Below are positions 33,356 to 42,547 of a DNA stretch of 64,000 bases, piece by piece. The notes under the pieces are model-generated. The model had not been told where the DNA came from and ran no database searches. It saw nothing but the letters and a program-made list of their open reading frames with translations. A program made the position numbers and the translations under genes. Position 1 is the first letter of the stretch; each line of letters starts with the position of its first letter. This stretch comes from Vibrio quintilis (GTDB taxonomy: Bacteria > Pseudomonadota > Gammaproteobacteria > Enterobacterales > Vibrionaceae): positions 1,488,001-1,552,000 of the forward strand of contig NZ_AP024898.1 in assembly GCF_024529975.1 (NCBI RefSeq), in the 5' to 3' direction.

Positions 33356-34684
33356 CTGAGGTATCCCCACAAATTTTAAAAAAATGTTCAAATAAATCAG
33401 GTTGGCAGGAACATTCATGGCTTTTTGTGATCTTAATTGTCACCACAACAAACCAGACCACAGCCATGAATGTCGACCAAATCATATCTCAATTTGTTAC
33501 TTCTGTCTCTCAAGGGGGGCATCAAACCCGTACTCAATCACTCACTGCCTGCGTACAAAGTGCCATGTCTGGGAACGCCTTGACCGTGACTTCTATGGGG
33601 CGGGGGATTCAGTCAAAAGCCCATCAAAAACATAATATTAAACGGGCTGACCGACTCTGTTCCAATCCACACCTTTGGGCTCAAATCCCCTTGATTTATC
33701 AGCGAATTTGCACACTCATTGTTTCCAAAAATTCACGACCAACCATCCATGTTGACTGGTCTGACTTAAACCTGAGTAAAACCCTTTTCCTTATCCGGGC
33801 GTCCATCTCTTTTCAGGGACGGGCACTCACACTCTATGAAGAAGTTCATCCACTGGAGACGAAAGAGAAACCAGCGACTCATGACCTTTTTCTGAAAACG
33901 CTCAAGCTCCTTTTGCCCAAAAATACTTGCCCCATCATTGTAACTGATGCCGGCTTCAAACGTCCGTGGTTCAAGAGCGTTCAGGCTTTAGGATGGGACT
34001 TTGTCGGTCGTATTCGTGGACGGATTTGCCTGAGTCCGGATGGCAAGACGATGCAGCTTTGTAAAACCCTGTATCCTTGTGCAACCTCATCCGCTCGTGG
34101 GCTGAAAAACTGGTTCATGGGAGGAACATCCCCTTATCCGCTTCAGCTGGTTTTATATAAAGAACGACCCAAAGGCCGGATCGCCAAAACCGCTGGTGGA
34201 AAAAGAAAGCAGTCAAACTACAGTAAGAAGAATGCCCGTCGGGCCAGGGAGCCGTGGCTCCTTGCAGCCTCATTAAATTTATCAAAAAAGTCACCCGCTC
34301 AGATTGTTCAAATTTACCATCAGAGAATGCAGATAGAAGAAGCGTTCAGAGACCATAAATCCAGTCAGTTTGGTATGGGGATGGAACAGCACCGAACAAA
34401 GAGTCACTCGCGTCTGAGTGTGATCGTTTTGATTGGAACACTAGCGCATAACATACTGATATTATTTGGTATTATGATGGAAGAACAAGGGCTTCATAGA
34501 CACTATCAAGCCAACACAGTCAAAGATCGGAGAGTGCTTAGTCATGTGACATTAGGTCTTCATTTTTATCGTCATGGCAACGCAGATCTCTCTCTCGATG
34601 ACTGGCATTTAGCCATCCTCATATTACGAGAAAAAGTCACTGAGTCTCAGGTGATTAGAGAATAATTTTGTGGGGATCCCTCAG
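33356..34684 (+). mobile_element. IS10-like insertion sequence (IS4 family)
   Basis: A 1329-bp element. Its ends are CTGAGGTATCCCCACAAA (left) and, inverted, CTGAGGGATCCCCACAAA (right), close to the IS10 ends that begin CTGAGAGATCCCC. It is flanked by a 9-bp direct repeat TGCCTGTCC at 33347-33355 and 34685-34693, the target-duplication size of the IS10 group. The element is complete and may be active. Confidence 0.9.
33466..34665 (+). CDS. IS4 family (IS10-like) transposase
   Basis: A 399-residue DDE transposase, almost the length of IS10 transposase. HVDWSDLN carries the first Asp, IIVTDAGFKRPWF the second, and YHQRMQIEEAFRDHK fits the YREK motif (Y-x2-R-x3-E-x6-K) with the catalytic Glu. 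The ATG at 33466 gives the family start MNVDQIISQF; the longer reading from 33289 lies outside the element. No frameshift is present. Confidence 0.92.
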   Translation: MNVDQIISQFVTSVSQGGHQTRTQSLTACVQSAMSGNALTVTSMGRGIQSKAHQKHNIKRADRLCSNPHLWAQIPLIYQRICTLIVSKNSRPTIHVDWSDLNLSKTLFLIRASISFQGRALTLYEEVHPLETKEKPATHDLFLKTLKLLLPKNTCPIIVTDAGFKRPWFKSVQALGWDFVGRIRGRICLSPDGKTMQLCKTLYPCATSSARGLKNWFMGGTSPYPLQLVLYKERPKGRIAKTAGGKRKQSNYSKKNARRAREPWLLAASLNLSKKSPAQIVQIYHQRMQIEEAFRDHKSSQFGMGMEQHRTKSHSRLSVIVLIGTLAHNILILFGIMMEEQGLHRHYQANTVKDRRVLSHVTLGLHFYRHGNADLSLDDWHLAILILREKVTESQVIRE

Positions 34685-34853
34685 TGCCTGTCCTCGTTTT
34701 AGCCTGTCCTCGTTTTAAGAAACCGATAAAGGCAGGCGCGCAAAATACCTGATCCAATTCTGAATGCAACCGACTGTCCCTCCCCTTGTGGGCACTATCC
34801 TTGTGGAGTATGTTTAAGAAAAAGTGACTCTCCTGAACGGCTTACCCACCCGT

Positions 34854-35375
34854 TTATAGTTCCATGCCAATGTGAATCGTCGGAAACAGCATCCACTGAC
34901 TTGCCTTATAAACCTGACCATTGATATTCACATCAGTTGCATCTGACAGGTTTCTGTCGATACCGACCCAGGGCGTCACATAAAACCGCTTACCCAGCAT
35001 CCATTTATAACCGATACGAAAACCAAATAACCCGGCGTCTTTTTTTGTTGTCTGAGAACCTGATTTTAATGAATATCGAATAGATGTTCGTCCATACTCC
35101 AAACCAATAAATGCTCCCTCAGGATGAGCACCGTAGTAATCCAGCTTTACACCATACCCTTTCTGTTCAACATTAAAGCTATCATTATCTTTGTACAGAT
35201 CAGGATACCCGGCCGCAAAAGTACCCACCTGAAAACGGAATCCATGGTCTTCAACACCCATATGGACAGAATGACCGTTTAATGCAAAAGAAAATGGGTC
35301 AGTCTCGATATACGTTTTCGCAAGCAGTTCCGCCCCCGGCACAAAAACAAGTATGAATAGTGTCCATCTCATCAT
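34854..35375 (-). CDS. Outer-membrane-like protein with signal peptide
   Basis: A 173-residue protein with a hydrophobic leader (MMRWTLFILVFVPGAELLAK) and a mature part of alternating hydrophobic strands with many Tyr, Gly and Phe (GAFIGLEYGRTSIRYSL, FGFRIGYKWMLGKRFYVTPWVGI). It ends near IHIGMEL, the pattern of an eight-strand-like beta-barrel. I do not recognise a named family. It starts 2 bases after the SRPBCC gene ends, so the two form an operon divergent from a LysR regulator. Confidence 0.65.
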   Translation of the reverse strand: MMRWTLFILVFVPGAELLAKTYIETDPFSFALNGHSVHMGVEDHGFRFQVGTFAAGYPDLYKDNDSFNVEQKGYGVKLDYYGAHPEGAFIGLEYGRTSIRYSLKSGSQTTKKDAGLFGFRIGYKWMLGKRFYVTPWVGIDRNLSDATDVNINGQVYKASQWMLFPTIHIGMEL

Positions 35376-35377
35376 CT

Positions 35378-35893
35378 CTAACCCTTCATTTCAACCAGTT
35401 GTTTAAGCGCAACATTGTGGGCAAGGAAACTTTCTATCGTGCCTTTTCTGATGATGCGCCACAGTAACGGCACCAACAGACCGCTGAATTTTTCACCGTG
35501 GTAAAGTTTTGTCTGTCCGTTTTTATCTTCTTCCAAAGTAAAATAGTGCTCACCATCAAAAAGTCCTTTAAACCATAGATGACCAATCCAGCGAAGCTCT
35601 CTGTTCCGCTCCAGATTGACTACTGTTGGCCTTATTTTCATCGTACCGACCTCTTTTAACTCAATCTTAATGTTTAGCCGGCAGCCCGGCTTAAGATCAC
35701 CGTCTATTGATCTGATCAGTGGACTCCACTGACAGTAAGACTTCAGATGACTTATCCGGGCATAGACCGCCTCCGGTACCTCATCGATAAAAATCGTCGT
35801 TTCCAGACATCGTTGAAAAAATGCCGGAACAACTGAAACGTTCTTCTCATTCGAAAGATGGTCTTCTGCCACTTCGATTACCTTCGATATCAT
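35378..35893 (-). CDS. SRPBCC family protein
   Basis: A 171-residue protein of the START/polyketide-cyclase-like SRPBCC fold: TIFIDEVPEAVYARISHLKS, then WSPLIRSIDGDLKPG and RELRWIGHLWFKGLFDGEHYF, a hydrophobic-ligand cavity fold. Members bind or process lipids and aromatic compounds. The ATG at 35893 has a strong AGAGGGG site. It heads a two-gene operon with the barrel-like protein, divergent from the LysR gene that probably controls it. Confidence 0.75.
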   Translation of the reverse strand: MISKVIEVAEDHLSNEKNVSVVPAFFQRCLETTIFIDEVPEAVYARISHLKSYCQWSPLIRSIDGDLKPGCRLNIKIELKEVGTMKIRPTVVNLERNRELRWIGHLWFKGLFDGEHYFTLEEDKNGQTKLYHGEKFSGLLVPLLWRIIRKGTIESFLAHNVALKQLVEMKG

Positions 35894-35988
35894 CACCGCC
35901 CCTCTGCCTTCTGTCATTCAATAACCAGATCTTATATAGTTTATAATTGAATATAAATTGGCTAATTCCTTATAGGATCTATACATAA

Positions 35989-36882
35989 ATGAATATAGAT
36001 AAAATCGACTGGAACCTATTAAAATCATTCGTCTTCGTCATCAGGGAAGGCTCTCTGTCGGCGGCAGCACGAGCGTTGCGCAGTACTCAGCCAACAATAG
36101 GCCGGCATATTGAAACACTCGAAGACGAGTTAGGAATAGCGTTATTCACCCGCTCCAGAGAAGGGCTTAAGCCTACGGAAGAAGCGTTGAATCTATTTCC
36201 TGAAGCTCAGGCAATGGCGGGCTCCTATCAGGCACTGATAAGAAAAATATCCGGCGAGAATCAGAGTCATACCGGCACAGTAAGACTGGCGGTAAGCGAG
36301 ATTGTGGGAATAGAAATCCTGCCCCCGTTACTAAAAAAATTTCACCTTCAACACCCCCAGATCAAAGTAGAACTGTCAATCTCCAATCAATCCGAAAATC
36401 TATTAAAGCGTGAGGCTGATTTGGCGATACGGATGAGCCAGCCAAAACAAGACGCTTTGATTGCAAAGTATATTGGTATCAGTCCGGTTGGGTTGTACGG
36501 ACACAAAGACTATCTGAAACAATATGGAACACCCAAACACATGAATGAACTCAAAACACATAAAACGATCGGGCCGGATGAAGATTACGCATTTTTAGAG
36601 CTACTTAAATCGAGCCAGCTCAACATCAGCAGAAACGATCTGTTTTTCAGAGTCGATAACCAGATAGCGCAGTTACAACTACTCCGGCAGGGGCTGGGAA
36701 TCGGTGCCATGCAAATACAACTGGCCAAAAAAGAGCCGGATTTAAGCCGGGTTCTGGAACGTGATATCGAAATACCCATGCCAGTCTATCTCATTATGCA
36801 TGAAGATCTGAGAACAACCCAAAGAGTCAGAGTCCTGTTTAACTTTTTAGTGAATGAAATGAGCCACTTTGTTGAACAATAG
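35989..36882 (+). CDS. LysR family transcriptional regulator
   Basis: A 297-residue LTTR. The winged helix is at residues 7-65 (WNLLKSFVFVIREGSLSAAARALRSTQPTIGRHIETLEDELG), followed by a two-lobe effector domain beginning GTVRLAVSEIVGIEILPPLL. It is divergent from the SRPBCC/outer-membrane gene pair across a 95-bp A/T-rich gap, the classical layout for control of the neighbouring operon. Confidence 0.9.
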   Translation: MNIDKIDWNLLKSFVFVIREGSLSAAARALRSTQPTIGRHIETLEDELGIALFTRSREGLKPTEEALNLFPEAQAMAGSYQALIRKISGENQSHTGTVRLAVSEIVGIEILPPLLKKFHLQHPQIKVELSISNQSENLLKREADLAIRMSQPKQDALIAKYIGISPVGLYGHKDYLKQYGTPKHMNELKTHKTIGPDEDYAFLELLKSSQLNISRNDLFFRVDNQIAQLQLLRQGLGIGAMQIQLAKKEPDLSRVLERDIEIPMPVYLIMHEDLRTTQRVRVLFNFLVNEMSHFVEQ

Positions 36883-36979
36883 CCTTCACTGATTTTCAGA
36901 AGATCCGCGAAGATACGCTGATACTGAAATTAAAGCGCAGTCCCGTGAAGTCGTTGTTGATTGATCTTCCTTCCTCCGG

Positions 36980-37372
36980 ATGAATGTCTCGACTGTCTCA
37001 ATGGTCCCATTGTATTTGCTTGGCGCAGACACCGCAGCACTCAATATTTATGTCACGTTTGCCGCGCTGCAAGCGGTCCTGATTCATTGCAACACCTCGA
37101 TCCCATTTGGTCCGCTCAAGTATCTTTTCGTCACGCCTCAGTTTCATCATTGGCACCATAGCTCAGAAAAACCCGCGATTGATACCAACTATGGTGCTCA
37201 TACCGTGATCTTTGACCGCCTGTTCGGCACCTATCATATGCCAGTTGAACATTGGCCCGCAGACTATGGCACCACCATTCGACTGCCCCGACATGTGCCC
37301 GGGCAAATTTGGTATCCTGTGCGGGTGAACTGGCAACGCTGGCAACGTCAGCGAGCCAGCAAATCAGCATAA
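36980..37372 (+). pseudogene. C-terminal fragment of a sterol desaturase/fatty acid hydroxylase
   Basis: The 130 residues contain the last histidine box FVTPQFHHWHHSSEKPAIDTNYG and FDRLFGTYH, the C-terminal portion of membrane di-iron hydroxylases. The earlier histidine boxes and the membrane helices are missing, so it should not be functional. It is followed by further gene scraps. Confidence 0.75.
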
Positions 37373-37764
37373 GTCATTCCAGCCAAGCCACAACAGACAT
37401 CTCGTTGAGGCCTGGTTGATTGCCGCACCAGCCTGCGGGTTCGGGGTTTGTGATTAGTGCCTGGCGTACGGGTGCCACCATCGCACCGAGGCTTGCAGGT
37501 ATTCTCATGCAGCAAGGTGCCGGTCAACGAGCCTCAATCGACAGCGACTTTACGGGATTGTGCATTAACCCCTGCGCCACTGCACCCACATCTATACCCA
37601 AATCGGGTTTTCTGAACCCAACGCCTTCTCACATGCATTGTTATCAGCCCGAAAACAAGCCACTGAATGATTAATAGTGATCGTTTTCTCTGTGAAAGGA
37701 CCATTGGTTTTGTGATCTCCGTTGGGGTGCCTGTCCTCGTTTTAGGGTGCCTGTCCTCGTTTTA
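37373..37764. repeat. Gene remnants and RAYT 3' flank copy
   Basis: From 37440 to 37515 the sequence reads SAWRTGATIAPRLAGILMQQGAG, apparently a scrap of a permease of the MFS type. From about 37528 the sequence CTCAATCGACAGCGACTTTACG repeats, with changes, the end of the RAYT gene (LNRQRLYG) and its 3' flank at 33085-33300, ending in two GTGCCTGTCCTCGTTTTA units. No intact gene is present. Confidence 0.6.
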
Positions 37765-38433
37765 CTAGACAAAATCCAATGTGAGTAACAACCGTCGCTC
37801 ACGCGATGTGATTTCTGGCGAACGGTGTACGAGCCCCAGATTTTCGTTGCCTTCCCAACCACTGCCTTTCAATAAAGCCACATCGCCGGGCTGCATCTGT
37901 TTTATCGCCTGGTCATGTTGAAATAACCCCGAAAGATGATCCGGCTGACCCAGGCTGCCAGCACCCAGTTTACGCCGGTCAATCTTCTCATTTTCCAGCC
38001 ACTGAGTCGCTGCTCCCACATAAGTTGTCACCAATCGACACGGCACCCGGTCTACATGAAATTTCGGGCACATGGGGTTATCTAACATCGTGAGCCGCAG
38101 GCCCGCCTCTTTCAAATCAAACAGGCAGCAGAACATATCCACGATCAGCGCAATATCTTCACTCAGCGCAGTGGCACAAGCATAGTCAGATAACTTCTCC
38201 TGCACCCATTGTGCAACATCATCTGGCGTCACCGTTTGAACCAAAGCCAATGAGTTGGCTTCCTGAAGCATCTCAGTGATACCCCGCATCACTTCCGGGG
38301 CCAGTGTCCGTTGCCAGATTGCAATGTTGTGCTCTGGCTGATAAATCGTTGTCAAGATCTCCGGCTGACCGGCGATTGACGGTGGTAAACGCTTTCTCAC
38401 TGGCGCAGGGCTGACGGTCATATCAAGATTCAT
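37765..38433 (-). CDS. DUF1826 domain-containing protein
   Basis: A 222-residue protein with the DUF1826 core: [28 protein letters not shown], then [24 protein letters not shown]. The His/Asp pattern (FHVD, VHRSP) resembles a cupin-like metal site. The start overlaps the stop of the upstream GTPase gene by 4 bases. DUF1826 genes are typically found with COG0523 GTPases in Zur regulons, and a Zur-like box precedes this operon. A zinc-limitation role is inferred; the reaction is unknown. Confidence 0.82.
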   Translation of the reverse strand: MNLDMTVSPAPVRKRLPPSIAGQPEILTTIYQPEHNIAIWQRTLAPEVMRGITEMLQEANSLALVQTVTPDDVAQWVQEKLSDYACATALSEDIALIVDMFCCLFDLKEAGLRLTMLDNPMCPKFHVDRVPCRLVTTYVGAATQWLENEKIDRRKLGAGSLGQPDHLSGLFQHDQAIKQMQPGDVALLKGSGWEGNENLGLVHRSPEITSRERRLLLTLDFV

Positions 38434-39635
38434 TCATCCATCTCCCAGGCTGGAAATGGATCGGGTAATGTCTGCCAAAACGCTTCTCCGGCCAATAACG
38501 CTTCTTCATTGAGCAGACATTCATCCAGTGCTTTCGTCATGGCGACCTGATCCAGCCCCTGACCAATAAACACCAGTTCCTGACGCATATCACCAAAGGG
38601 CTCCACCCAAAGCGCCTCAATCGCCGATAAGTTCTCCGGATCGGTTGGCCACTCTGCTTTCGGTACCGCTTTCCAGAACATACCCGCAAACCCATAGTCT
38701 GCAATCCCACCGGCCTGGTTCCATTGCCCCACGCACTCAGGACGGGAGGCCAGCCAAAAGTATCCTTTCGAGCGAATCAGTTTGCCAAAGCGGGTCATAT
38801 GATGCAGAAAATCGTAGAATTTTTCGGGATGGAAAGGCCGGCGCGCCTGATAACTAAAACTACTGATGCCATATTCTTCCGTTTCCGGAATATGCTCGCC
38901 TCTTAACTCTTTTAACCAACCCGGCGCCTGCTGAGCCCGTTCGAAATCGAACAACCCGGTGTCCAGTACATCGGCAATATCCACTTGACCGTTTTGGATT
39001 GGAATAATACGAGCCTGGGTGTTGAGTGTTTTCAAAATGACGTGCAAGCGTTCGACGTCATCGGCACTGGCGAGATCCGTTTTACTCATCAAAATCACGT
39101 CAGCAAATTCGACTTGCTCAATCAGCAGATCCGTAACACTGCGTTCGTCGTCTTCTCCCAGATGCTCGCCCGTTTCCTGCAACGACTGCGCCGCTTCGTA
39201 GTCACGCATAAAATTAACGGCATCCACAACCGTAACCATGGTGTCTAAGGTGGCCACATCAGAGAGCGAGATGCCTTCTTCATCGGCAAAGGTGAAAGTC
39301 TCTGCGATCGGCAACGGCTCAGCAATACCGGTCGATTCGATCACCAGGTTATCGAAACGACCTTCTTTCGCCAGTTGATTCACTTCCAGCAGCAAATCTT
39401 CTCTCAACGTACAGCAAATACAGCCATTGCTCATTTCTACCAGCTTTTCTTCTTGATAGTTGAGTGAGACTTCGTTTTTCACCGACGCTGAATCGATATT
39501 TATTTCACTCATATCGTTGACAATCACCGCGACTTTTTTGCCCTCACGATTATTAAGAATATGGTGAAGCACGGTTGTTTTGCCCGCACCGAGAAACCCG
39601 GACAACACCGTGACCGCAGTTTTTTTCTGATTCAT
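38430..39635 (-). CDS. CobW/COG0523 GTP-binding metal chaperone, zinc-regulated type
   Basis: A 401-residue G3E GTPase. Walker A is GFLGAGKTT; the switch [10 protein letters not shown] is followed by [14 protein letters not shown], the intact metal-binding CxCC motif; SKTD is the base motif; a CobW_C domain follows ([14 protein letters not shown]). These proteins deliver zinc to client enzymes under scarcity. The ATG at 39635 gives the family start [16 protein letters not shown], preceded by GAGG. A Zur-like operator lies 140 bases upstream, and DUF1826 follows in the same operon. Confidence 0.88.
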   Translation of the reverse strand: MNQKKTAVTVLSGFLGAGKTTVLHHILNNREGKKVAVIVNDMSEINIDSASVKNEVSLNYQEEKLVEMSNGCICCTLREDLLLEVNQLAKEGRFDNLVIESTGIAEPLPIAETFTFADEEGISLSDVATLDTMVTVVDAVNFMRDYEAAQSLQETGEHLGEDDERSVTDLLIEQVEFADVILMSKTDLASADDVERLHVILKTLNTQARIIPIQNGQVDIADVLDTGLFDFERAQQAPGWLKELRGEHIPETEEYGISSFSYQARRPFHPEKFYDFLHHMTRFGKLIRSKGYFWLASRPECVGQWNQAGGIADYGFAGMFWKAVPKAEWPTDPENLSAIEALWVEPFGDMRQELVFIGQGLDQVAMTKALDECLLNEEALLAGEAFWQTLPDPFPAWEMDE

Positions 39636-39770
39636 CTTCCTCACTCCAATGCTTATCTTTCTGCTGATTGATTGCCAGTTGTCATATCCCGAATCCCCCA
39701 GGCTCAAACCACATCGCTCCTGGCCGGTCTGCCTATCCAAATAGGGACGGTTCTCTGGTCAATTATAGTT

Positions 39771-39787
39771 ATGTTATAATATAACAA
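39771..39787. promoter_or_regulatory. Zur-like operator
   Basis: ATGTTATAATATAACAA contains the inverted halves GTTATA and TATAAC around one base, the core of gammaproteobacterial Zur boxes. Its position upstream of the CobW-DUF1826 pair fits zinc repression. Confidence 0.7.
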
Positions 39788-39964
39788 AATCACTTACCAA
39801 TCTTCCACCCATACATCCTCTTCAAGGGATTTAAGATGTCCCCGGTATTCTATTGTTCATAAAATTAAACAATGTGTTGAATTATTACCTGTTGTTTAAT
39901 TTTTTATAACTATCTAATCTAAATCAACATGACCGTCCGCCAGAGCTACAGAGGTAACTTAGTG

Positions 39965-40444
39965 ATGAATCACACCAATACGATCATAAGCTCAATTCCG
40001 GTTTCATTGCCTGGTCACTTTTTGCCTCAGGCAAACTGGGCTGATTGTTATGAAATTGTCGCAAAGGAAAAAAATCTTAAAAGTCCGGCAGCGGTCGCAA
40101 AGATGTTTAGCTCCCAACCACCATGGTGGATAAAAGCGTTAAATGGTGTTCGAAATAAAATTGTGGGTTTAATCGGTATCAAATCAGGAGAAATATCTGT
40201 TGATCAACAGCAGGCAGGTGCTTTTCCCATCGTGAGTCAATCTGAACAAACAACTGTGATGGGGTTTGACGATTGGCATCTGAATTTCAGAGTCGTGGTG
40301 GAAACAATGGAAAAAGCCAGTGGAACCCGGGTCCGTTTGTCGACTTTTGTCCAACGTCGTAATTGGTTTGGTTACCTCTATATCTTTCTGATCACCCCGT
40401 TCCACAAACTCATCGTAAGACGACTACTCAAAAACCTGTCCTGA
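39965..40444 (+). CDS. DUF2867 family protein
   Basis: A 159-residue protein. The C-terminal segment FDDWHLNFRVVVETM then RVRLSTFVQRRNWFGYLYIFLITPFHKLIVRRLL matches DUF2867 proteins, with a hydrophobic near-terminal stretch that may touch the membrane. The function of the family is unknown. The ATG at 39965 has GAGG 13 bases upstream; an ATG at 39929 has none. It is divergent from the zinc operon over the Zur-like box, so co-control is possible. Confidence 0.72.
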   Translation: MNHTNTIISSIPVSLPGHFLPQANWADCYEIVAKEKNLKSPAAVAKMFSSQPPWWIKALNGVRNKIVGLIGIKSGEISVDQQQAGAFPIVSQSEQTTVMGFDDWHLNFRVVVETMEKASGTRVRLSTFVQRRNWFGYLYIFLITPFHKLIVRRLLKNLS

Positions 40445-40462
40445 GGTGAATTAGTCACAACC

Positions 40463-41632
40463 TAATCTGACACATCTTCTTGAAAAGTTGAGAGTTACCC
40501 GTTTTGATAAAGGTGCTGAATCTTTAATCAAACAAAAAAGAGGTAACTCTCATGCTTCATACTAACAATCCCATTATCAAACACAAAGCGGGTTTATTAA
40601 ATCTGGCGGAAGAATTAGGCAATGTTTCCAAGGCATGTAAGATTATGGGCGTATCCAGGGACACGTTCTATCGCTATCAGGAGCTTGTCGAGCAAGGCGG
40701 AATTGATTCCTTAGTGAATCAGTCCCGCAGAGCACCCAATATTAAGAACCGGGTTGATGAATCTACAGAAAAGGCTGTCGTCAGTTACGCCATCGAATTT
40801 CCAGCTCATGGTCAGGCGCGTACCAGCAATGAACTCCGTAAGAAAGGAATCTTTGTTTCCGGCAGTGGTGTCCGGTCGATCTGGCTACGGAATAATCTGG
40901 AGAATTTCAAAAAACGGTTGGCCGCTTTAGAAGCCAAAGTCGCCAGTGAAGGAATCATTTTAAGTGAAGAGCAGGTTGCAGCGCTGGAGAAAAAGAAACA
41001 GGATGATGAAGTGTGTGGTGAAATCGAGACGCATCATCCCGGCTACCTGGGGTCACAGGACACATTCTACGTCGGTAATCTCAAGGGTGTTGGCCGGATT
41101 TACCAGCAGACCTTTGTCGATACTCACAGCAAAGTGGCTTTCGCAAAACTTTATACCACAAAAACACCGATCACATCGGCTGATTTACTCAACGATCGTG
41201 TCTTACCGTTCTTTGAAGCCCATCAGCTTCCGCTGCTGAGGATTTTGACGGACAGAGGCACAGAGTACTGTGGCAAAGTGGAGCAGCACGATTATCAGCT
41301 GTATCTGGCTATCAATGATATCGACCATACAAAAACAAAAGCCAGACATCCTCAGACAAACGGTATCTGCGAGCGTTTCCACAAAACGATTCTCAATGAA
41401 TTTTATCAGGTCACGTTCAGGAAAAAGCTCTACAGTTCATTAGAAGAGTTGCAAAAAGATCTGGACGAATGGCTGGATTATTACAACAATGTTCGAACTC
41501 ATCAGGGAAAAGTCTGCTGTGGGCGGACACCGATAGAGACATTATTGGATGGAAAAAAGATTTGGGCAGAAAAGAATTTAGCTCAAATCTAATCTGACGA
41601 AAGCACCGAAAAAATGGGTAACTGTCAGATCA
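40463..41632 (+). mobile_element. IS481-like insertion sequence
   Basis: The transposase gene is bounded by TAATCTGACA on the left and TGTCAGATCA on the right, and inside both ends lies AGTTACCC(G/A)TTTT in inverted orientation. This suggests the ends of a roughly 1.17-kb element. The exact ends and a target duplication could not be fixed by eye. Confidence 0.65.
40552..41592 (+). CDS. IS481 family transposase
   Basis: A 346-residue DDE integrase-fold transposase. An N-terminal helix-turn-helix (NVSKACKIMGVSRDTFYRYQEL) precedes the catalytic core with FVDTHSKVAFAKL (Asp), ILTDRGTEYCG (Asp) and HPQTNGICERFHKTIL (Glu). GAGGTAACTCTC precedes the ATG. The frame is intact, so the element could be active. 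Confidence 0.88.
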   Translation: MLHTNNPIIKHKAGLLNLAEELGNVSKACKIMGVSRDTFYRYQELVEQGGIDSLVNQSRRAPNIKNRVDESTEKAVVSYAIEFPAHGQARTSNELRKKGIFVSGSGVRSIWLRNNLENFKKRLAALEAKVASEGIILSEEQVAALEKKKQDDEVCGEIETHHPGYLGSQDTFYVGNLKGVGRIYQQTFVDTHSKVAFAKLYTTKTPITSADLLNDRVLPFFEAHQLPLLRILTDRGTEYCGKVEQHDYQLYLAINDIDHTKTKARHPQTNGICERFHKTILNEFYQVTFRKKLYSSLEELQKDLDEWLDYYNNVRTHQGKVCCGRTPIETLLDGKKIWAEKNLAQI

Positions 41633-41654
41633 GGTCTGAGCTAGTACACCTGAG

Positions 41655-41711
41655 GCGTATGGCGGGTTGCAGGGAAAAAGTCTATCTCTTTCAGGGGGGT
41701 GTGGGTTTTGT
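41655..41711. repeat. Left half of a repeat split by IS66
   Basis: GGCGGGTTGCAGGGAAAAAG and TCTATCTCTTTCAGGGGG match 62178-62221. The block ends with GGTTTTGT (41704-41711), the IS66 target duplication. The right half resumes at 44130. Confidence 0.75.
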
Positions 41712-41797
41712 GTAAGCGCTTAATACTCCACAGACTTCAATTGTGAAACAGAACTCCGCATCATGTCTGCCGACATGATTGATGGAGACTAAACACT

Positions 41798-42115
41798 ATG
41801 GCTTCCCTTAACCCCCATATCTGGCTGAAACATATTGAATCCTGGAAACAATCCGGCATGACGCAGGCACAATACTGCCGGGAACACCATCTCAGCGCTA
41901 AAGCTTTTTATTACTGGAAAACCAAAGCACAACGCCACGAAAAAGCACCGGAGCAAAACACCCCAACAGTCACGGCGGGTTTTGCCGTCGCCCGGATTGA
42001 GCAGACAATGCCAACAACCGGGCTGTCGCTTTCTCTGCCGGGCGGGGTGACCATTCATGACATTCAATCTTCCAATCTCTCTACCGTTATCCAGTTACTG
42101 GAGGCACTGCAATGA
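41798..42115 (+). CDS. tnpA: IS66 accessory protein TnpA
   Basis: A 105-residue DNA-binding accessory protein: WLKHIESWKQSGMTQAQYCRE holds the helix-turn-helix and HLSAKAFYYWK follows, as in IS66 TnpA/InsA-like proteins. Its stop overlaps the tnpB start by 4 bases (ATGA). It is needed with TnpB and TnpC for IS66 transposition. Confidence 0.88.
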   Translation: MASLNPHIWLKHIESWKQSGMTQAQYCREHHLSAKAFYYWKTKAQRHEKAPEQNTPTVTAGFAVARIEQTMPTTGLSLSLPGGVTIHDIQSSNLSTVIQLLEALQ

Positions 42116-42480
42116 GCAATATGACACTGCGTCCTGACCCGGCACTGGTGCAGGTCTTCCTTTATCGTGAGCCGGTGGATTTCCGTAAATCGTACCGCGG
42201 TCTCAGTGCATTGGTTGAGCTGGAGCTCGGGCATAACCCGTTCAGTGGTCATCTGTATGTCTTCACCAACCGCCAACACAATAAAATCAAGTGTCTGTTG
42301 TGGGAAGATAACGGATTTGTCCTTTACTATAAAGCGCTCGCCGAAGAGAAATTCCGCTGGCCGAAACCAGAAGAAGAGGTTGTCACACTCACCGGACAGC
42401 AAATCAACTGGCTGCTGGATGGCTATGATATCTCGTTGATGAAAGGCCATAAAAAATTGCATTACGAGGCGCTCTTTTAG
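42112..42480 (+). CDS. tnpB: IS66 accessory protein TnpB
   Basis: A 122-residue protein with the typical IS66 Orf2 sequence VQVFLYREPVDFRKSYRGLSAL and VFTNRQHNKIKCLLWEDNGF, FVLYYKALAEEKFRWP. The role in transposition is accessory and poorly defined. It overlaps tnpA and is followed after 67 bases by tnpC. Confidence 0.9.
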   Translation: MSNMTLRPDPALVQVFLYREPVDFRKSYRGLSALVELELGHNPFSGHLYVFTNRQHNKIKCLLWEDNGFVLYYKALAEEKFRWPKPEEEVVTLTGQQINWLLDGYDISLMKGHKKLHYEALF

Positions 42481-42547
42481 CGACATTGATGTTTAATTCT
42501 GATATAATGAATACCTGTTAAAACAATAGCTTAAGGTATTTTTAATC

